Assembly: GCF_030929495.1 (NCBI RefSeq)
Contig: NZ_JAVFWN010000023.1
Span: forward strand, 1-64,000
Reading direction: 5' to 3'
DNA from: Nocardioides sp. LHD-245
GTDB lineage: Bacteria; Actinomycetota; Actinomycetes; Propionibacteriales; Nocardioidaceae
Length of the DNA stretch: 64,000 bases
Below the pieces are notes generated by a model. That model was not told where the DNA came from and did no database searches. It saw only the letters and a list, made by a program, of their open reading frames with translations. A program made the translations under genes and the position numbers. This document shows positions 49,183-58,954 of this stretch, piece by piece; positions within the stretch are counted from its first letter, which is position 1; every line of letters begins with the position of its first letter.

Positions 49183-50216
49183 GTCGTGCCTCGATCCGTG
49201 GTGGGGCGTCGTCGCGAGCGGCGCCAGAGGGGTGCGTCGGCCAGGCGCCGGCGCGAAGGCTGACTGGGCGTCTGTCGAGCGTCGGCAACGCCGCCGACGG
49301 GCCGCTCCGGTGTCGCGTAGCAGGCGCCCTGCCGCGGATCGCGGCACGAGACTTCCTCTCGCCAGCTGGGCGCCCTGCCGAGGAGCTCGGCCAGGGCGGC
49401 GTCGGGACCGTCGAAGCGGCGGCGCAGGGCGGCCGTCAGGTCAGGGGGCAGCGGGTCGCCGGGGCGCTCGTTCCACCGCCCCACCTCGTCGGGGCGGTGG
49501 ACGCTCAGGCCGAGCCGGCGCTGGAGGTCGACATAGACCCCCACGGGATCGGCGAACAGGGCACCGGCGTCGACCACGTGCACGCGCTCCCGGCCGAGCG
49601 CGGCAACATAGCGGGCGAGCTGCCCGGCGTACTCGCCCCGCTGGAGGTAGGCGTGGTGGCGGTGAGCGAAGCTGGTCGCGCCCGGGTCGGTGACGAGCAG
49701 GTGGGCCTGGCCGGCGGTGCGCACGGCCTCCAGCGCGACGGCATCGGCGAAGGGCAGGTTCTCGTAGCCGCGGGCGCTCTCGTGCCGGTGGGCGGAGTAG
49801 GCGCGGGCCACGGGGTCGCGCACGAGGGCGACGACCTGGCAGCCCGGCAGGTCACGGGCGAGACGCTCGGCGGCCAGAGGGTGGAAGAGGTAGTAGCCGC
49901 TGCACTCGAAGGTCCGCCGGCCGCGGGCGGTCCGGCGCAGCGGGAAGTGCGCTCGGTACCAGCGCCGGGAGTGCCGGTAGCCGTCGTCGAAGTACCCGGT
50001 GCCCTTGTCGACCGTCGGCCGGCACAGCTCGGGGTGCTCGCTGAGCAGGCGGAAGAGGGTGGTGGTGCCGGCCCGCTGGGCGCCGACGACCACGATGTCC
50101 GGCTCCTGTCGCAGACCGGCCGTCAGCCAGCCCCAGGCCAGCAGCACGGCTCTGGCGGCACGGCGCAGCGGCGAGGGGAGCACGGGACGCAGCCGGCCGG
50201 CCAGGGCGCGGATCAC
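49179..50216 (-). CDS. PAPS-dependent sulfotransferase
   Basis: A 345-aa sulfotransferase. Seen: the 5'-phosphosulfate loop IVVVGAQRAGTTTLFRLLSEHPE (about 40-62), the 3'-phosphate site ALVRDPVARAYSAHRHES (about 130-147), and later ERVHVVDAGALFADP. It would transfer sulfate from PAPS to a sugar hydroxyl. The GTG at 50216 overlaps the flippase stop (GTGA). The last about 45 residues are a basic, low-complexity tail rich in R and P, not part of the fold. Suggests the cell-surface polymer is sulfated. Confidence 0.88.
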   Translation of the reverse strand: MIRALAGRLRPVLPSPLRRAARAVLLAWGWLTAGLRQEPDIVVVGAQRAGTTTLFRLLSEHPELCRPTVDKGTGYFDDGYRHSRRWYRAHFPLRRTARGRRTFECSGYYLFHPLAAERLARDLPGCQVVALVRDPVARAYSAHRHESARGYENLPFADAVALEAVRTAGQAHLLVTDPGATSFAHRHHAYLQRGEYAGQLARYVAALGRERVHVVDAGALFADPVGVYVDLQRRLGLSVHRPDEVGRWNERPGDPLPPDLTAALRRRFDGPDAALAELLGRAPSWREEVSCRDPRQGACYATPERPVGGVADARQTPSQPSRRRLADAPLWRRSRRRPTTDRGTT

Positions 50217-51715
50217 GCCGCCACCGCCAGGCTCCGGGCCGGGCGCAGTCCCGCGGCGAACACGTCGACGGCCAGCCGGGCGCGCAGCCGCCACACCACG
50301 ACGGCGTACCCGCTGCCGGCGAGGGCGCAGGCCGCGAGCCAGGCCGGCGGCGACAGGCCGGTCAGTCCGGCGAGGGCGACCGGCAGGCCGACGCAGCCGA
50401 CCGGCAGCGCCGCGGCGAGGAGCAGCGGGCCGACCGGCGGGGCCAGCCCGATCTCGACGCGGAGCTGGACGACGGCGAGCACACAGCGCACCACCACGGC
50501 GACCACCCAGGCCACGGCCGCGCCGGCGATGCCCATCCGCGGCACGAGCACCAGGCACAGCCCGATGTCGAGCGCCAGCGCGACGAGCGTGTTGGCGAGG
50601 CTGCGGCCGCTGCGGCCTGTCATCAGCAGCAGCGTGTCGACGGGCCCGGACGCGACGGCGACGAGCATCCCGCCGGCCATGACGAGCGCGACGGCGACGG
50701 CCTCCCCCGCGACGTACGACGACCCGAACCAGCCGAGGTAGGCGGCCGGCGCCGCCGCGACCGCGAGATAGACCGGCCAGGCCAGCAGGATGCTCCAGCC
50801 CGTGGTGACGCCGAAGACCCGGTTGACGAGAGCCGGTGCCTCGTCGGGGGGTCCGGCCAGGATCATGGTGAACCGCGGCTGCACGACCGTCGAGACGGCC
50901 TGGTTGGCGAGCTGGCCGAACACCACGAACCGGGTGGCGACCGTGTAGACCGCCGCGTGCGCCGGCGAGAGCAGCCAGGCGACCAGCACGATGTCCAGCC
51001 GCTGCACGGCGACCTGGGCGATCCGGGCGACGGCCCGCGGCCAGGTGAACGACCAGAACGCGCGCGGGCCGACCTGCCCGCGATCCCCCGTCCCGCGCCC
51101 GGCGCGGCCGGTGACGGCGATGAGGGCACGGCCCGCGAGCACCGCGCTGCCGACGTACGCCGCCGCCCAGGCGCCCGCCAGCCACGCGCCCGGGAGCCCG
51201 AGCAGCAGCACCGCCACGACGAGCAGGACCTGCAGGCCGGGGCGCACGATCCGGTCCACGACGACGGTGGACCGGAACAGCGCGTGCGCCCGCACCGCCG
51301 CCAGGCACAGGTCCGCCGCCGCGGCGAGCGGCAGCGCCCACACCAGCGGCCGGGCGTCCGGGACGCCCACCGCGAGGGCGAGCGCCAGGCCGCAGGCGAC
51401 CAGCAGGACCGGAGCGCCGGCCACCCGCACCAGGTGTCGTACGACGTCGGGCCGGTCGTCGCGCAGCACGAACCGCGCGAGCCCGGTGTCGGTGCCGAGA
51501 CCCGCGGTCGCGAGCGCCACCAGGAAGACCGCGGTCGCGGCGAAGAAGCGGCCGGCGGTGTCGGGGGGCACGCTGCGGGTGACCACGAGGACGAGCCCGA
51601 AGCCCGCGAGGGTGCTGAGCACCGCACCGGCCAAGGTGGCCGCGCTCCCCCGCGCGACGGCACGCAGGTGGCGGTGCTCTCCGTCCGTGGCGGACGGTGT
51701 GCGAGGGGCCGTCAC
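50213..51715 (-). CDS. Wzx-like polysaccharide flippase (MATE/MVF type)
   Basis: A 500-aa protein with 12-14 membrane segments of the polysaccharide-transporter (Wzx/MurJ-like) type. Seen: an N-terminal ARGSAATLAGAVLSTLAGFGLVLVVTR helix, PDTAGRFFAATAVFLVALATAGLGTD, typical of RfbX-like flippases, and RLDIVLVAWLLSPAHAAVYTVATR. It would flip undecaprenyl-linked repeat units to the outside. The GTG at 51715 overlaps the Wzz stop (GTGA). It fits the Wzx-Wzy-Wzz route together with the fusion at 40616 and the initiating transferase at 62316. Confidence 0.87.
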   Translation of the reverse strand: MTAPRTPSATDGEHRHLRAVARGSAATLAGAVLSTLAGFGLVLVVTRSVPPDTAGRFFAATAVFLVALATAGLGTDTGLARFVLRDDRPDVVRHLVRVAGAPVLLVACGLALALAVGVPDARPLVWALPLAAAADLCLAAVRAHALFRSTVVVDRIVRPGLQVLLVVAVLLLGLPGAWLAGAWAAAYVGSAVLAGRALIAVTGRAGRGTGDRGQVGPRAFWSFTWPRAVARIAQVAVQRLDIVLVAWLLSPAHAAVYTVATRFVVFGQLANQAVSTVVQPRFTMILAGPPDEAPALVNRVFGVTTGWSILLAWPVYLAVAAAPAAYLGWFGSSYVAGEAVAVALVMAGGMLVAVASGPVDTLLLMTGRSGRSLANTLVALALDIGLCLVLVPRMGIAGAAVAWVVAVVVRCVLAVVQLRVEIGLAPPVGPLLLAAALPVGCVGLPVALAGLTGLSPPAWLAACALAGSGYAVVVWRLRARLAVDVFAAGLRPARSLAVAA

Positions 51716-53100
51716 GGGTCGACCTCGACGACACCCACGACATGGGTCCCGACCCGTTGCGCCTCGGCCAGTACGGCGTCCAGGTCGGCCCGGGTCGACG
51801 TACCCGCCCCGACCTCGAGGACGACGGCGGTCGAGGCCGCCAGCACCGCCCGGCCGAGGGGGGTGCCGAGCCCCGGCGAGCGGACCAGGACGAGGTCGGC
51901 GCGCTTGGCGAGCTCGGCGAGACTGCGCCGCATCTCGGCGGAGGCCGCGAGGTCGGCGAAGTCCGCAGGCGGCCGGGTCACCTCGGTCAGCGGCTGCAGC
52001 CGACTGTGGAAGTCGCCGTCCGCGACGAGGACGTCGTCGACGACGGCCTCCTGGAGGACCAGCTCCGCCATCGCCGCCATCGCCGCCGGCAGGGCCAGAT
52101 CGACGGTCACCACCTCGTACCGGGCGCGGGTGAGGGACTCGGCCAGGGCGGCGAAGGCCAGCGGGTACCTCCGGCCGGGGACCGCGACGGTCACGACCGG
52201 CGGCCGGTCCGAGCCGACAGCGAGCACCACGGACCGCACGTGGGCGATCACGTCGCTGTCGGCCCGGACCGGGGCCCTGAGCACACCGAGCGGGACAGGG
52301 CTCCCCTCCCCGCCGTCGGCGAGGTCGCTCAGGCCGAGGCCCACCGGGCGCCGGCCCCGGGCGACCGCGACGGACAGCACGAGCAGCGCGCCGAGACAGG
52401 CGGCGACGAGACCCGAGCGCACGGGGTCCGCCCACGGTCCGGCGCTGACGACCTGGCCGGGCGTCACCAGCTGCCCGGGGTCCAGGGCGACGGCCTGGGC
52501 GGCCGCGAGCTGCGCGCGCAACGAGCTGATCTGGACGACGACCTCCTGGACCTGTTGCTCGATCAGCTCGCGCTCCGGAGCGGCGGCGGCGAGCTTGTCG
52601 AGCCGCTCCAACGCGGCATCGCGCTCACCCTCGCGCAGACTGACGAGCTCCTCGAGCCGCGAGGTCCGCTCGTACACGGCCGACTCGGTGCGGGACCTGC
52701 GGAACCGGAGATAGACGTCCGCGAAGGCAGACGCCCGGGCCACCGCGGTCGCATCGTCGGCCCCGCGGGTGGTGATCTCCAGGAGCTGGGTGTTGGGCGG
52801 GACCACGACGGAGGTGGCGCCGAGCAGGTCGCTCGGCTCACCCGGCGCGCCGAGCTGGTCGAGGACCGCGCGGGCCACGGCGTCCGAGCGCAGCACCTGC
52901 GCCTCGGTCTCCAGGTTGACGAGGTCGTCGCCCCGGCCTCCCGGGCTGTAGGCGTTGCCCTCCAGCGGGTGCAGCATGATCACGGCGGTGGCCACGTGCT
53001 CGCCCTGGCGGTGGCGAGCCCACGCGACCGCGGCCGCCGCACTGAGCCCGGCCACCAGTACGGCGACGAGCACGAGTCGTGTTGCGCGGCGCTGTCCCAT
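51712..53100 (-). CDS. Wzz-like chain-length protein with degenerate BY-kinase domain
   Basis: A 462-aa protein. Residues 8-27 and about 228-245 are membrane helices around an extracytoplasmic region with a coiled coil (LEELVSLREGERDAALERLDKLAAAAPERELIEQQ), as in polysaccharide co-polymerases. Residues about 270-462 resemble a bacterial tyrosine-kinase domain, but the Walker A position reads TVAVPGRRYPLAFAALA, lacking the GK(S/T) motif; Walker B-like VVTVDLAL and the C-terminal STAVVLEVGAGTSTRADLD are kept. So the kinase is probably inactive, a scaffold or allosteric domain. ATG at 53100 with GGGAGGTG. First gene of the minus-strand modification operon. Confidence 0.83.
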   Translation of the reverse strand: MGQRRATRLVLVAVLVAGLSAAAAVAWARHRQGEHVATAVIMLHPLEGNAYSPGGRGDDLVNLETEAQVLRSDAVARAVLDQLGAPGEPSDLLGATSVVVPPNTQLLEITTRGADDATAVARASAFADVYLRFRRSRTESAVYERTSRLEELVSLREGERDAALERLDKLAAAAPERELIEQQVQEVVVQISSLRAQLAAAQAVALDPGQLVTPGQVVSAGPWADPVRSGLVAACLGALLVLSVAVARGRRPVGLGLSDLADGGEGSPVPLGVLRAPVRADSDVIAHVRSVVLAVGSDRPPVVTVAVPGRRYPLAFAALAESLTRARYEVVTVDLALPAAMAAMAELVLQEAVVDDVLVADGDFHSRLQPLTEVTRPPADFADLAASAEMRRSLAELAKRADLVLVRSPGLGTPLGRAVLAASTAVVLEVGAGTSTRADLDAVLAEAQRVGTHVVGVVEVDP

Positions 53101-53186
53101 CGCACCTCCCCACCTGCGGTCATCTCCACGACGACCGCCCCACTATGGGACGGGACGGCGGCTCCGGAACGACAGATGCGCGGATA

Positions 53187-53202
53187 CCCCCAATTTGTGG
53201 GA
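53187..53202 (+). promoter_or_regulatory. Polysaccharide motif, site C
   Basis: CCCCCAATTTGTGGGA in the divergent gap between the Wzz gene (start 53100) and the giant surface protein (start 53345), so it could serve both. Confidence 0.5.
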
Positions 53203-53344
53203 TGGGCGGCGCCCGCCACCGTCGGCGCCGCTCCGCTCGCGCGAATCCTGCCCAATATCGGTCATGCCGCGGACCGTCCTGGTTGACACGATCGCAGCGC
53301 CCTCGGGACCGAGGGACCATGCGAGTGCGGGGACGGTGAGGCAG

Positions 53345-56300
53345 ATGCGTTCAACCACCACCAGTCGGCGTCAACCGGTCCCAAGCCGACGATGGAGGCG
53401 CATCACCCGGGCGGTCGTCCCCATCATCACCGCCTTCGTGATCGTCCCCGCACTCGCGCCCATCGCGCCGTCCGCCGAGGCGGCGCCGGGGGAGATCTCC
53501 TTCGTCACCGTCACCAGCACGGCGGGCAACCGGACCGCCCACACGGTTCGGGTCCCCGCCGAGGTGCGGGCCGGCGACGTGCTGCTGCTCTCGCTCACCA
53601 CGAACTCGACGGCCAGCACCATCCCGGATCCGCTGGCCGGCTGGACCTCGGTGGCCGGCCGCGACGGCAACGGCATCCGCAGCCGTCTGTGGTCGCGGAC
53701 CGCCACGGCCGACGACAGCAACGCCAATGTCACGGTCACGACGAGTGCCGCGGCCAAGTCGGTCCTCACGGTCGCCGCCTACCGCAGCACGGGCGCCACC
53801 CCCTCGGTCACGGCGGTCGCCGGCGGCTCCGACACGTCCGGCACCGAGCACGTGGCACCCACGACCGCGGTCCCGGCCGCCGGCTCCTGGCTGGTGAGCG
53901 GCTGGGCGGAGAAGTCGTCCACCGACACGACCTGGACGCTGCCGGCCGGCGTCACCCAGCGCAGTACGACGGCCGCCACCGGCAGCGGCAAGGTGAGCGA
54001 CGTCTGGGGCGACTCCGCGGGCCCGGTCGCCACGGGCAGCGCCGCCGCGCGGACCGCGACGACGAGCACCGCCGTCTCGCGCTCGGCGACGTACTCCGTC
54101 GTGATCGCTCCCGGCGACCTGACCGACAACCCGCCGGACGCCTCCTTCACGGCGAGCTGCAGCGGACTGGTCTGCTCCTTCGACGCCTCCGGCTCCGAGG
54201 ACCCCGACGGCGACACGCTCACCTACGCCTGGGCCTTCGGCGACGGCGCGACCGGCACCGGCCGCACGACGCAGCACACCTACGCCGGCGCGGGTCCGCG
54301 GACCGTGGCCCTCACCGTCAGCGACGGGAGCCATCAGGACGCCGCGACCCGTCAGGTCAGCCCGGACGTCGCCGTCACGGCCGGTCAGGTCACCTACGTC
54401 GGCGCCGCCAGCACCGCCGGCAACCGCCCCGGTCACTCGGTCACCGTCCCCACAACGGTCGAACCGGGTGACCGGCTGGTCCTGTTCCTCGTCACGAACT
54501 CCACGACGAGCACGATCGAGGACACCCTCCCCGGCTGGGATCTGCTGCAGTCCCGCGACGGCAACGGGATGCGCGGCCGGGCCTGGACCCGCGCCGCGAC
54601 CGCGGCCGACGCGGGCCGTACGGTCACCGTCACGGGCAGCGCGTATGTGAAGTCCGTGATGACGGTCGCCGCCTACCGCAGCACCGGGCCCGCCGTGATC
54701 GGGGCATCCGCCGTCGGAGGCGCGAACAGCCCGGCCACCAGCCACACCACGCCCGCCACGACGGCGACCCACGCCAACTCGTGGCTGGTCAACCTGTGGA
54801 GCGAGAAGTCCACCGACCCGACCACCTGGACGCTGCCGGCAGGCACTCCCACCCGCACCCAGGCGACCGCGACGGGCACCGGCAAGGTGAGCGCGATCCT
54901 CGGCGACTCCGACGGCGCCGTGCCCGTCGGCCCGCTGTCCGGTCGCACCGCCACCACCAGCACCACGGCCTCGCGCTCGACGCTGTTCTCGGTCGTGCTC
55001 GACCCCGGCGTCGACGCCACCGGCACGAACGAGCCGCCGGTCGCGGAGTTCTCGACCGGCTGCGCCGGCCTCACCTGCGAGTTCGACGCCGCCCACTCCT
55101 TCGACGTCGACAAGGACCCGCTGACCTACACCTGGCAGTACGGCGACGGCCAGACCGGCACCGGCGTGAACCCGACGCACACCTACGCCACTCCGGGCAC
55201 CCGGACCGTGACGCTCACCGTCGGCGACGGCCAGGGCCACACCGACCAGGCCACGAGCAGTGCGACGGCGGTCCCGCCCAACCCGCCGCCCGGCCACACC
55301 GCGCTGGTGCCGGACACGCCGCGCACCAACCAACCGACCATCACCACGGGCGAGATCTGGGACATCGAGGTGGTCGGCAACCGCGTCTACGTCGCCGGCT
55401 CGTTCACGTCGATCCGCCAGCCCAACAACGGAACGACGGTCAACCAGGCCTACCTGGCGGCGTACAACTGGAGCACCGGGCAGGTCGACACGACCTTCCG
55501 GCCGACCTTCACCAACGGCCAGGTCGACGCCGTCGAGGCCTCGCCCGACGGCACGAAGCTCTACATCTCGGGCAACTTCGGCACGGTCAACGGACTCAGC
55601 CGCAAGGCGATCGCCCGGATCAGCCCGACGACCGGCGCCCCGATCGACACCTTCACCGCGAATGCGAACGGCAAGGTCAACGAGCTCGCCGTCACCAACA
55701 CGACGGTGTACGCCGGCGGCCGCTTCACCACCGTCAACAACGTGCCCCGCGGGGCACTCGCGGCCCTCGACGGCGTCACGGGCGCCGTCCGCACGGACTT
55801 CGTCAACAACATCACCGGCGGCATCGGCACCAACGGTGAGCTCGCCGTGCAGCGGCTCAAGCTCACCCACGACGAGGGCCGCCTGCTCGTCGTGCACACC
55901 GGGCGCCAGGTCAACGGCAAGGACCGCTACGGCGTCGCGATCATCAACACCCGCACCAACAAGCTGACGCCGTGGAAGACCAGCCTGTGGGAGGACAACC
56001 TGCAGTTCGTCGGCGGCATCCAGCGCGCCTACGGCGGCGACATCGGCCCCGACGACTCCTACTTCGTCGTGACCAGCGGCTCCGGTGGTGACCGTCCGCC
56101 CATCAACGACACGGTCATCGCCTACGCGCTGAACGACGACAGCAACGCCCAGCCGCTGTGGATCTCGCGCCACTTCGACTCGGTCTACTCCGTCGCCGCG
56201 ACCGAGGCCGGCATCTACATCGGCGGTCACTTCCAGTGGGCGGAGTCGGCGACCGCGCCGGTCCCGTGGCCCGGGCTGGACGACGTCGGCTACGGCACTG

Positions 56301-58855
56301 GACAGGGCCTGTCGGCGTACGCGCTCGGGGACGCGGTGGTCAAGCGGTTCCACCTGGCCGCCCTCGACCCGGCGGACGGACATGCCCTGGAGTGGTTCGC
56401 GCCGTCCAACTCCTACGAGGGCGACAAGCACATCGAAGCCACCCCGCGCGGTCTCTTCGTCGGCGGCGACGGCAACACCAAGGGCAGCTACAACGTCGGT
56501 CGGGTGGCGTTCTTCGACTTCGCCAACGTCGCCGCCCAGAACGGCACCCAGACCGTGATCACCGCGCCCATCGAGGGCCGGATCGAGCCCGTGGACGAGG
56601 CCTTCGAGCTCACCGGTACGGCGACCGCGGCCTCCGGCATCCAGCGGGTCGAGCTCGAGGTGATGGACCGGGGCTCGGGCCGCTATCTCGCCGACGACCT
56701 GACGACGTGGGGATCGACGACCTCCAACACGTTCAACGCGACGCTGGACCCGGGCACCGGGACCACGCGGACCTGGCGGCTGCCGCTGACGATGACGGCC
56801 AACCGTGAGCTGCTGGTCCGGGCCCGCGCGGTCGCCGGCAACGGCACCGCCGACAACACGAAGGCGACCAAGAAGTTCGAGACCTTCGGCACGGCCGACC
56901 AGCCGCCCAACACCAGCGTCAACGGCCCGGGCAGCCCGATCGCGGCGCTGACCTTCACCATCACCGGCAGCGCCACCGACGACTTCGGCGTCAACGGCGT
57001 CAGCTTCACCCTGCGCGACAGCCAGAACCGCTATCTGCAGGACGACGGCACGGTCTCGGGGACCTACAACACCTTCCAGGTCGATCCCGACGTGGTCGGC
57101 GCGACCAGCACCACGTGGTCCTACGAGATCACCGTGCCCTACGAGGACGAGTGGTGGGCGCAGGCCCGCGCCACCGACACGGCCGGACAGTCCGACCTCG
57201 ACACCGCCGACCGACGATGGATCGTGACCGAGAACGGCCAACCGCCGACGGTGTCGATCACCCAGCCGGTGACCATGGTCCCGCCCACCACGGTGCAGAC
57301 CGTGACGGTGACTCCCGGCAGCGCGATCACCTTCGCCGGCTCCGCCAACGACGACGAGTCGCTCGCGGAGGTGTCGATCACCCTGCGCAACAACTCCACG
57401 GGCGAGCGCCTGGCCGCGGACGGCTCGTGGGGCACCAGCGTGATCGCCGGCTCCTACCGGGTCTCTCCGGTCAACCTCAACCAGGCGAGCTACAACTGGA
57501 GCTACACCACGCCGTTCGCCCTCAGCCCCGGCACCTACTCGTTCACGGTCAGCGCCTCCGACGACATCGGGCTGAGCACCTCGTCGGCCAACCAGGGCCG
57601 GCTCACGCTCAACGCCGCCATCCCCGGCGACAGCCCGCCCAACGCGACGATCACGCCGACCGGGACGATCAACGGCCAGCAGGTGCTGTTGCTGAACCTC
57701 GCGGGCGCGGCGACCGACGACAAGGGCGTGGCCCGGGTCGGGGTGGCGATCCAGGACCGCGACACCAGCCGCTACCTGCAGCCGAACGGCACCCTGTCGG
57801 CGAATCTCGCGACCCTCGACGCCACCCTCGCCAACCCCGGCGCCACCAGCACGACGTGGACCCTCAACGTCGCGCTGCCGACCCAGGGCGACTGGGCCGT
57901 GACGGCCTATGCCTGGGACACCGCGGGCCAACAGGATCCGTCGACGAACGGCGCCACCTCGCGCTACCCGATCTACCCCGGTGACCAGCCGCCGGTCATG
58001 AACGAGGCCCTGCTCAACCCGATCGAGGGCACCGAGTTCCTCGACGGCAAGATCTTCGTGAGCGGGCGCGCCGAGGACGACCAGGCCATGCAAGAGGTCG
58101 AGGTCGCGATCGTCAACGCCGCGGGCCAGTACATGAGCTCCTCCGGGACGTTCACCAGCACCTCGGCCAGCTGGCGGACGGCCTTCCTCAACAGCCCCGG
58201 CACGCCCGGGTCCAACTTCTCCTACACGACCCCGGTGATCCCGCCCGGCGCCTACACGGTGCGGGTGCGGGCGATCGACCAGCACGACTTCGTCAGCGCG
58301 ATCTACGAGCGCCACGCGACGGTGGTCCATCCCCCGAACAACCCGCCGGTCGCCGGCTTCACCGCGGCCTGCACGGCCAACGTCTGCGCCTTCGACGCCC
58401 GCGGCTCGACCGACGAGAGCCCGGCCACGCTCACGTACTCGTGGAACTTCGGCAACGGCAGCGGCTCGGGCCCCGTCCCGTCCCGCACCTACACCGCGCC
58501 GGGCACCTACACCGTGACCCTCACCGCCCGCGACGAGTGGGGCGTGACCGCCACGAGCAGCCAGACGGTGACCATCACGACGCCCCCGGCGAACCGGCCC
58601 CCGGTCGCCGTACTGAACCCGCCGGCGTGTGCGGGCCTGTCCTGCAACTTCTCCGCGGTCGGGTCCAACGACCCCGACACCGGCGACACGATCACCTACC
58701 GCTGGGTGTGGGGCGACGGGACGCCGAACTCGACGTCCTCGTCCACCTCGCACACCTTCCCGGCAGCCGGGAGCTACACCGTGACGCTGACGGTCACCGA
58801 CGGCTGGGGCGCCGCCACGACCGTCAGCCGGCAGGTGGTGGTCGCGACGCCCTGA
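53345..58855 (+). CDS. Giant secreted PKD/propeller/Ig-like surface protein
   Basis: An 1836-aa secreted protein. Signal peptide at about 20-46 (VVPIITAFVIVPALAPIAPSAEA). Then two copies of an about 215-aa unit I do not recognise (AGNRTAHTVRVPAEVRAGDVLLL at about 59, AGNRPGHSVTVPTTVEPGDRLVL at about 357), each followed by a PKD domain. Residues about 665-1070 carry GGxF propeller repeats like the protein at 38532. About five Ig-like repeats follow (1075-1660; motif SGIQRVELEVMDRGSGRYL). The end has two more PKD domains (about 1666 and 1753). No membrane or LPXTG anchor. ATG at 53345 follows GGTGAGG. Likely a matrix or adhesion protein tied to the polymer; function inferred. Confidence 0.85.
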   Translation: MRSTTTSRRQPVPSRRWRRITRAVVPIITAFVIVPALAPIAPSAEAAPGEISFVTVTSTAGNRTAHTVRVPAEVRAGDVLLLSLTTNSTASTIPDPLAGWTSVAGRDGNGIRSRLWSRTATADDSNANVTVTTSAAAKSVLTVAAYRSTGATPSVTAVAGGSDTSGTEHVAPTTAVPAAGSWLVSGWAEKSSTDTTWTLPAGVTQRSTTAATGSGKVSDVWGDSAGPVATGSAAARTATTSTAVSRSATYSVVIAPGDLTDNPPDASFTASCSGLVCSFDASGSEDPDGDTLTYAWAFGDGATGTGRTTQHTYAGAGPRTVALTVSDGSHQDAATRQVSPDVAVTAGQVTYVGAASTAGNRPGHSVTVPTTVEPGDRLVLFLVTNSTTSTIEDTLPGWDLLQSRDGNGMRGRAWTRAATAADAGRTVTVTGSAYVKSVMTVAAYRSTGPAVIGASAVGGANSPATSHTTPATTATHANSWLVNLWSEKSTDPTTWTLPAGTPTRTQATATGTGKVSAILGDSDGAVPVGPLSGRTATTSTTASRSTLFSVVLDPGVDATGTNEPPVAEFSTGCAGLTCEFDAAHSFDVDKDPLTYTWQYGDGQTGTGVNPTHTYATPGTRTVTLTVGDGQGHTDQATSSATAVPPNPPPGHTALVPDTPRTNQPTITTGEIWDIEVVGNRVYVAGSFTSIRQPNNGTTVNQAYLAAYNWSTGQVDTTFRPTFTNGQVDAVEASPDGTKLYISGNFGTVNGLSRKAIARISPTTGAPIDTFTANANGKVNELAVTNTTVYAGGRFTTVNNVPRGALAALDGVTGAVRTDFVNNITGGIGTNGELAVQRLKLTHDEGRLLVVHTGRQVNGKDRYGVAIINTRTNKLTPWKTSLWEDNLQFVGGIQRAYGGDIGPDDSYFVVTSGSGGDRPPINDTVIAYALNDDSNAQPLWISRHFDSVYSVAATEAGIYIGGHFQWAESATAPVPWPGLDDVGYGTGQGLSAYALGDAVVKRFHLAALDPADGHALEWFAPSNSYEGDKHIEATPRGLFVGGDGNTKGSYNVGRVAFFDFANVAAQNGTQTVITAPIEGRIEPVDEAFELTGTATAASGIQRVELEVMDRGSGRYLADDLTTWGSTTSNTFNATLDPGTGTTRTWRLPLTMTANRELLVRARAVAGNGTADNTKATKKFETFGTADQPPNTSVNGPGSPIAALTFTITGSATDDFGVNGVSFTLRDSQNRYLQDDGTVSGTYNTFQVDPDVVGATSTTWSYEITVPYEDEWWAQARATDTAGQSDLDTADRRWIVTENGQPPTVSITQPVTMVPPTTVQTVTVTPGSAITFAGSANDDESLAEVSITLRNNSTGERLAADGSWGTSVIAGSYRVSPVNLNQASYNWSYTTPFALSPGTYSFTVSASDDIGLSTSSANQGRLTLNAAIPGDSPPNATITPTGTINGQQVLLLNLAGAATDDKGVARVGVAIQDRDTSRYLQPNGTLSANLATLDATLANPGATSTTWTLNVALPTQGDWAVTAYAWDTAGQQDPSTNGATSRYPIYPGDQPPVMNEALLNPIEGTEFLDGKIFVSGRAEDDQAMQEVEVAIVNAAGQYMSSSGTFTSTSASWRTAFLNSPGTPGSNFSYTTPVIPPGAYTVRVRAIDQHDFVSAIYERHATVVHPPNNPPVAGFTAACTANVCAFDARGSTDESPATLTYSWNFGNGSGSGPVPSRTYTAPGTYTVTLTARDEWGVTATSSQTVTITTPPANRPPVAVLNPPACAGLSCNFSAVGSNDPDTGDTITYRWVWGDGTPNSTSSSTSHTFPAAGSYTVTLTVTDGWGAATTVSRQVVVATP

Positions 58856-58891
58856 GGTGGTGATGTTCCACCAAGGGGCGACCTGCACAGT

Positions 58892-58922
58892 CAAAAATTG
58901 GGTACGTTCCCCTGTTTGGTGA
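58892..58922 (+). promoter_or_regulatory. Polysaccharide motif, site D (two half-like copies)
   Basis: CAAAAATTGGGTA (58892-58904) followed by CCCCTGTTTGGTGA (58909-58922), 32 bp before the HK2 start. The second fits the CCCC..TTGGTGA pattern of site A. A CATAAT element (58943-58948) lies 7 bp before the HK2 start codon. Confidence 0.45.
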
Positions 58923-58954
58923 CGAGAGTCCTGCGTTCCACGCATAATCGCGTC

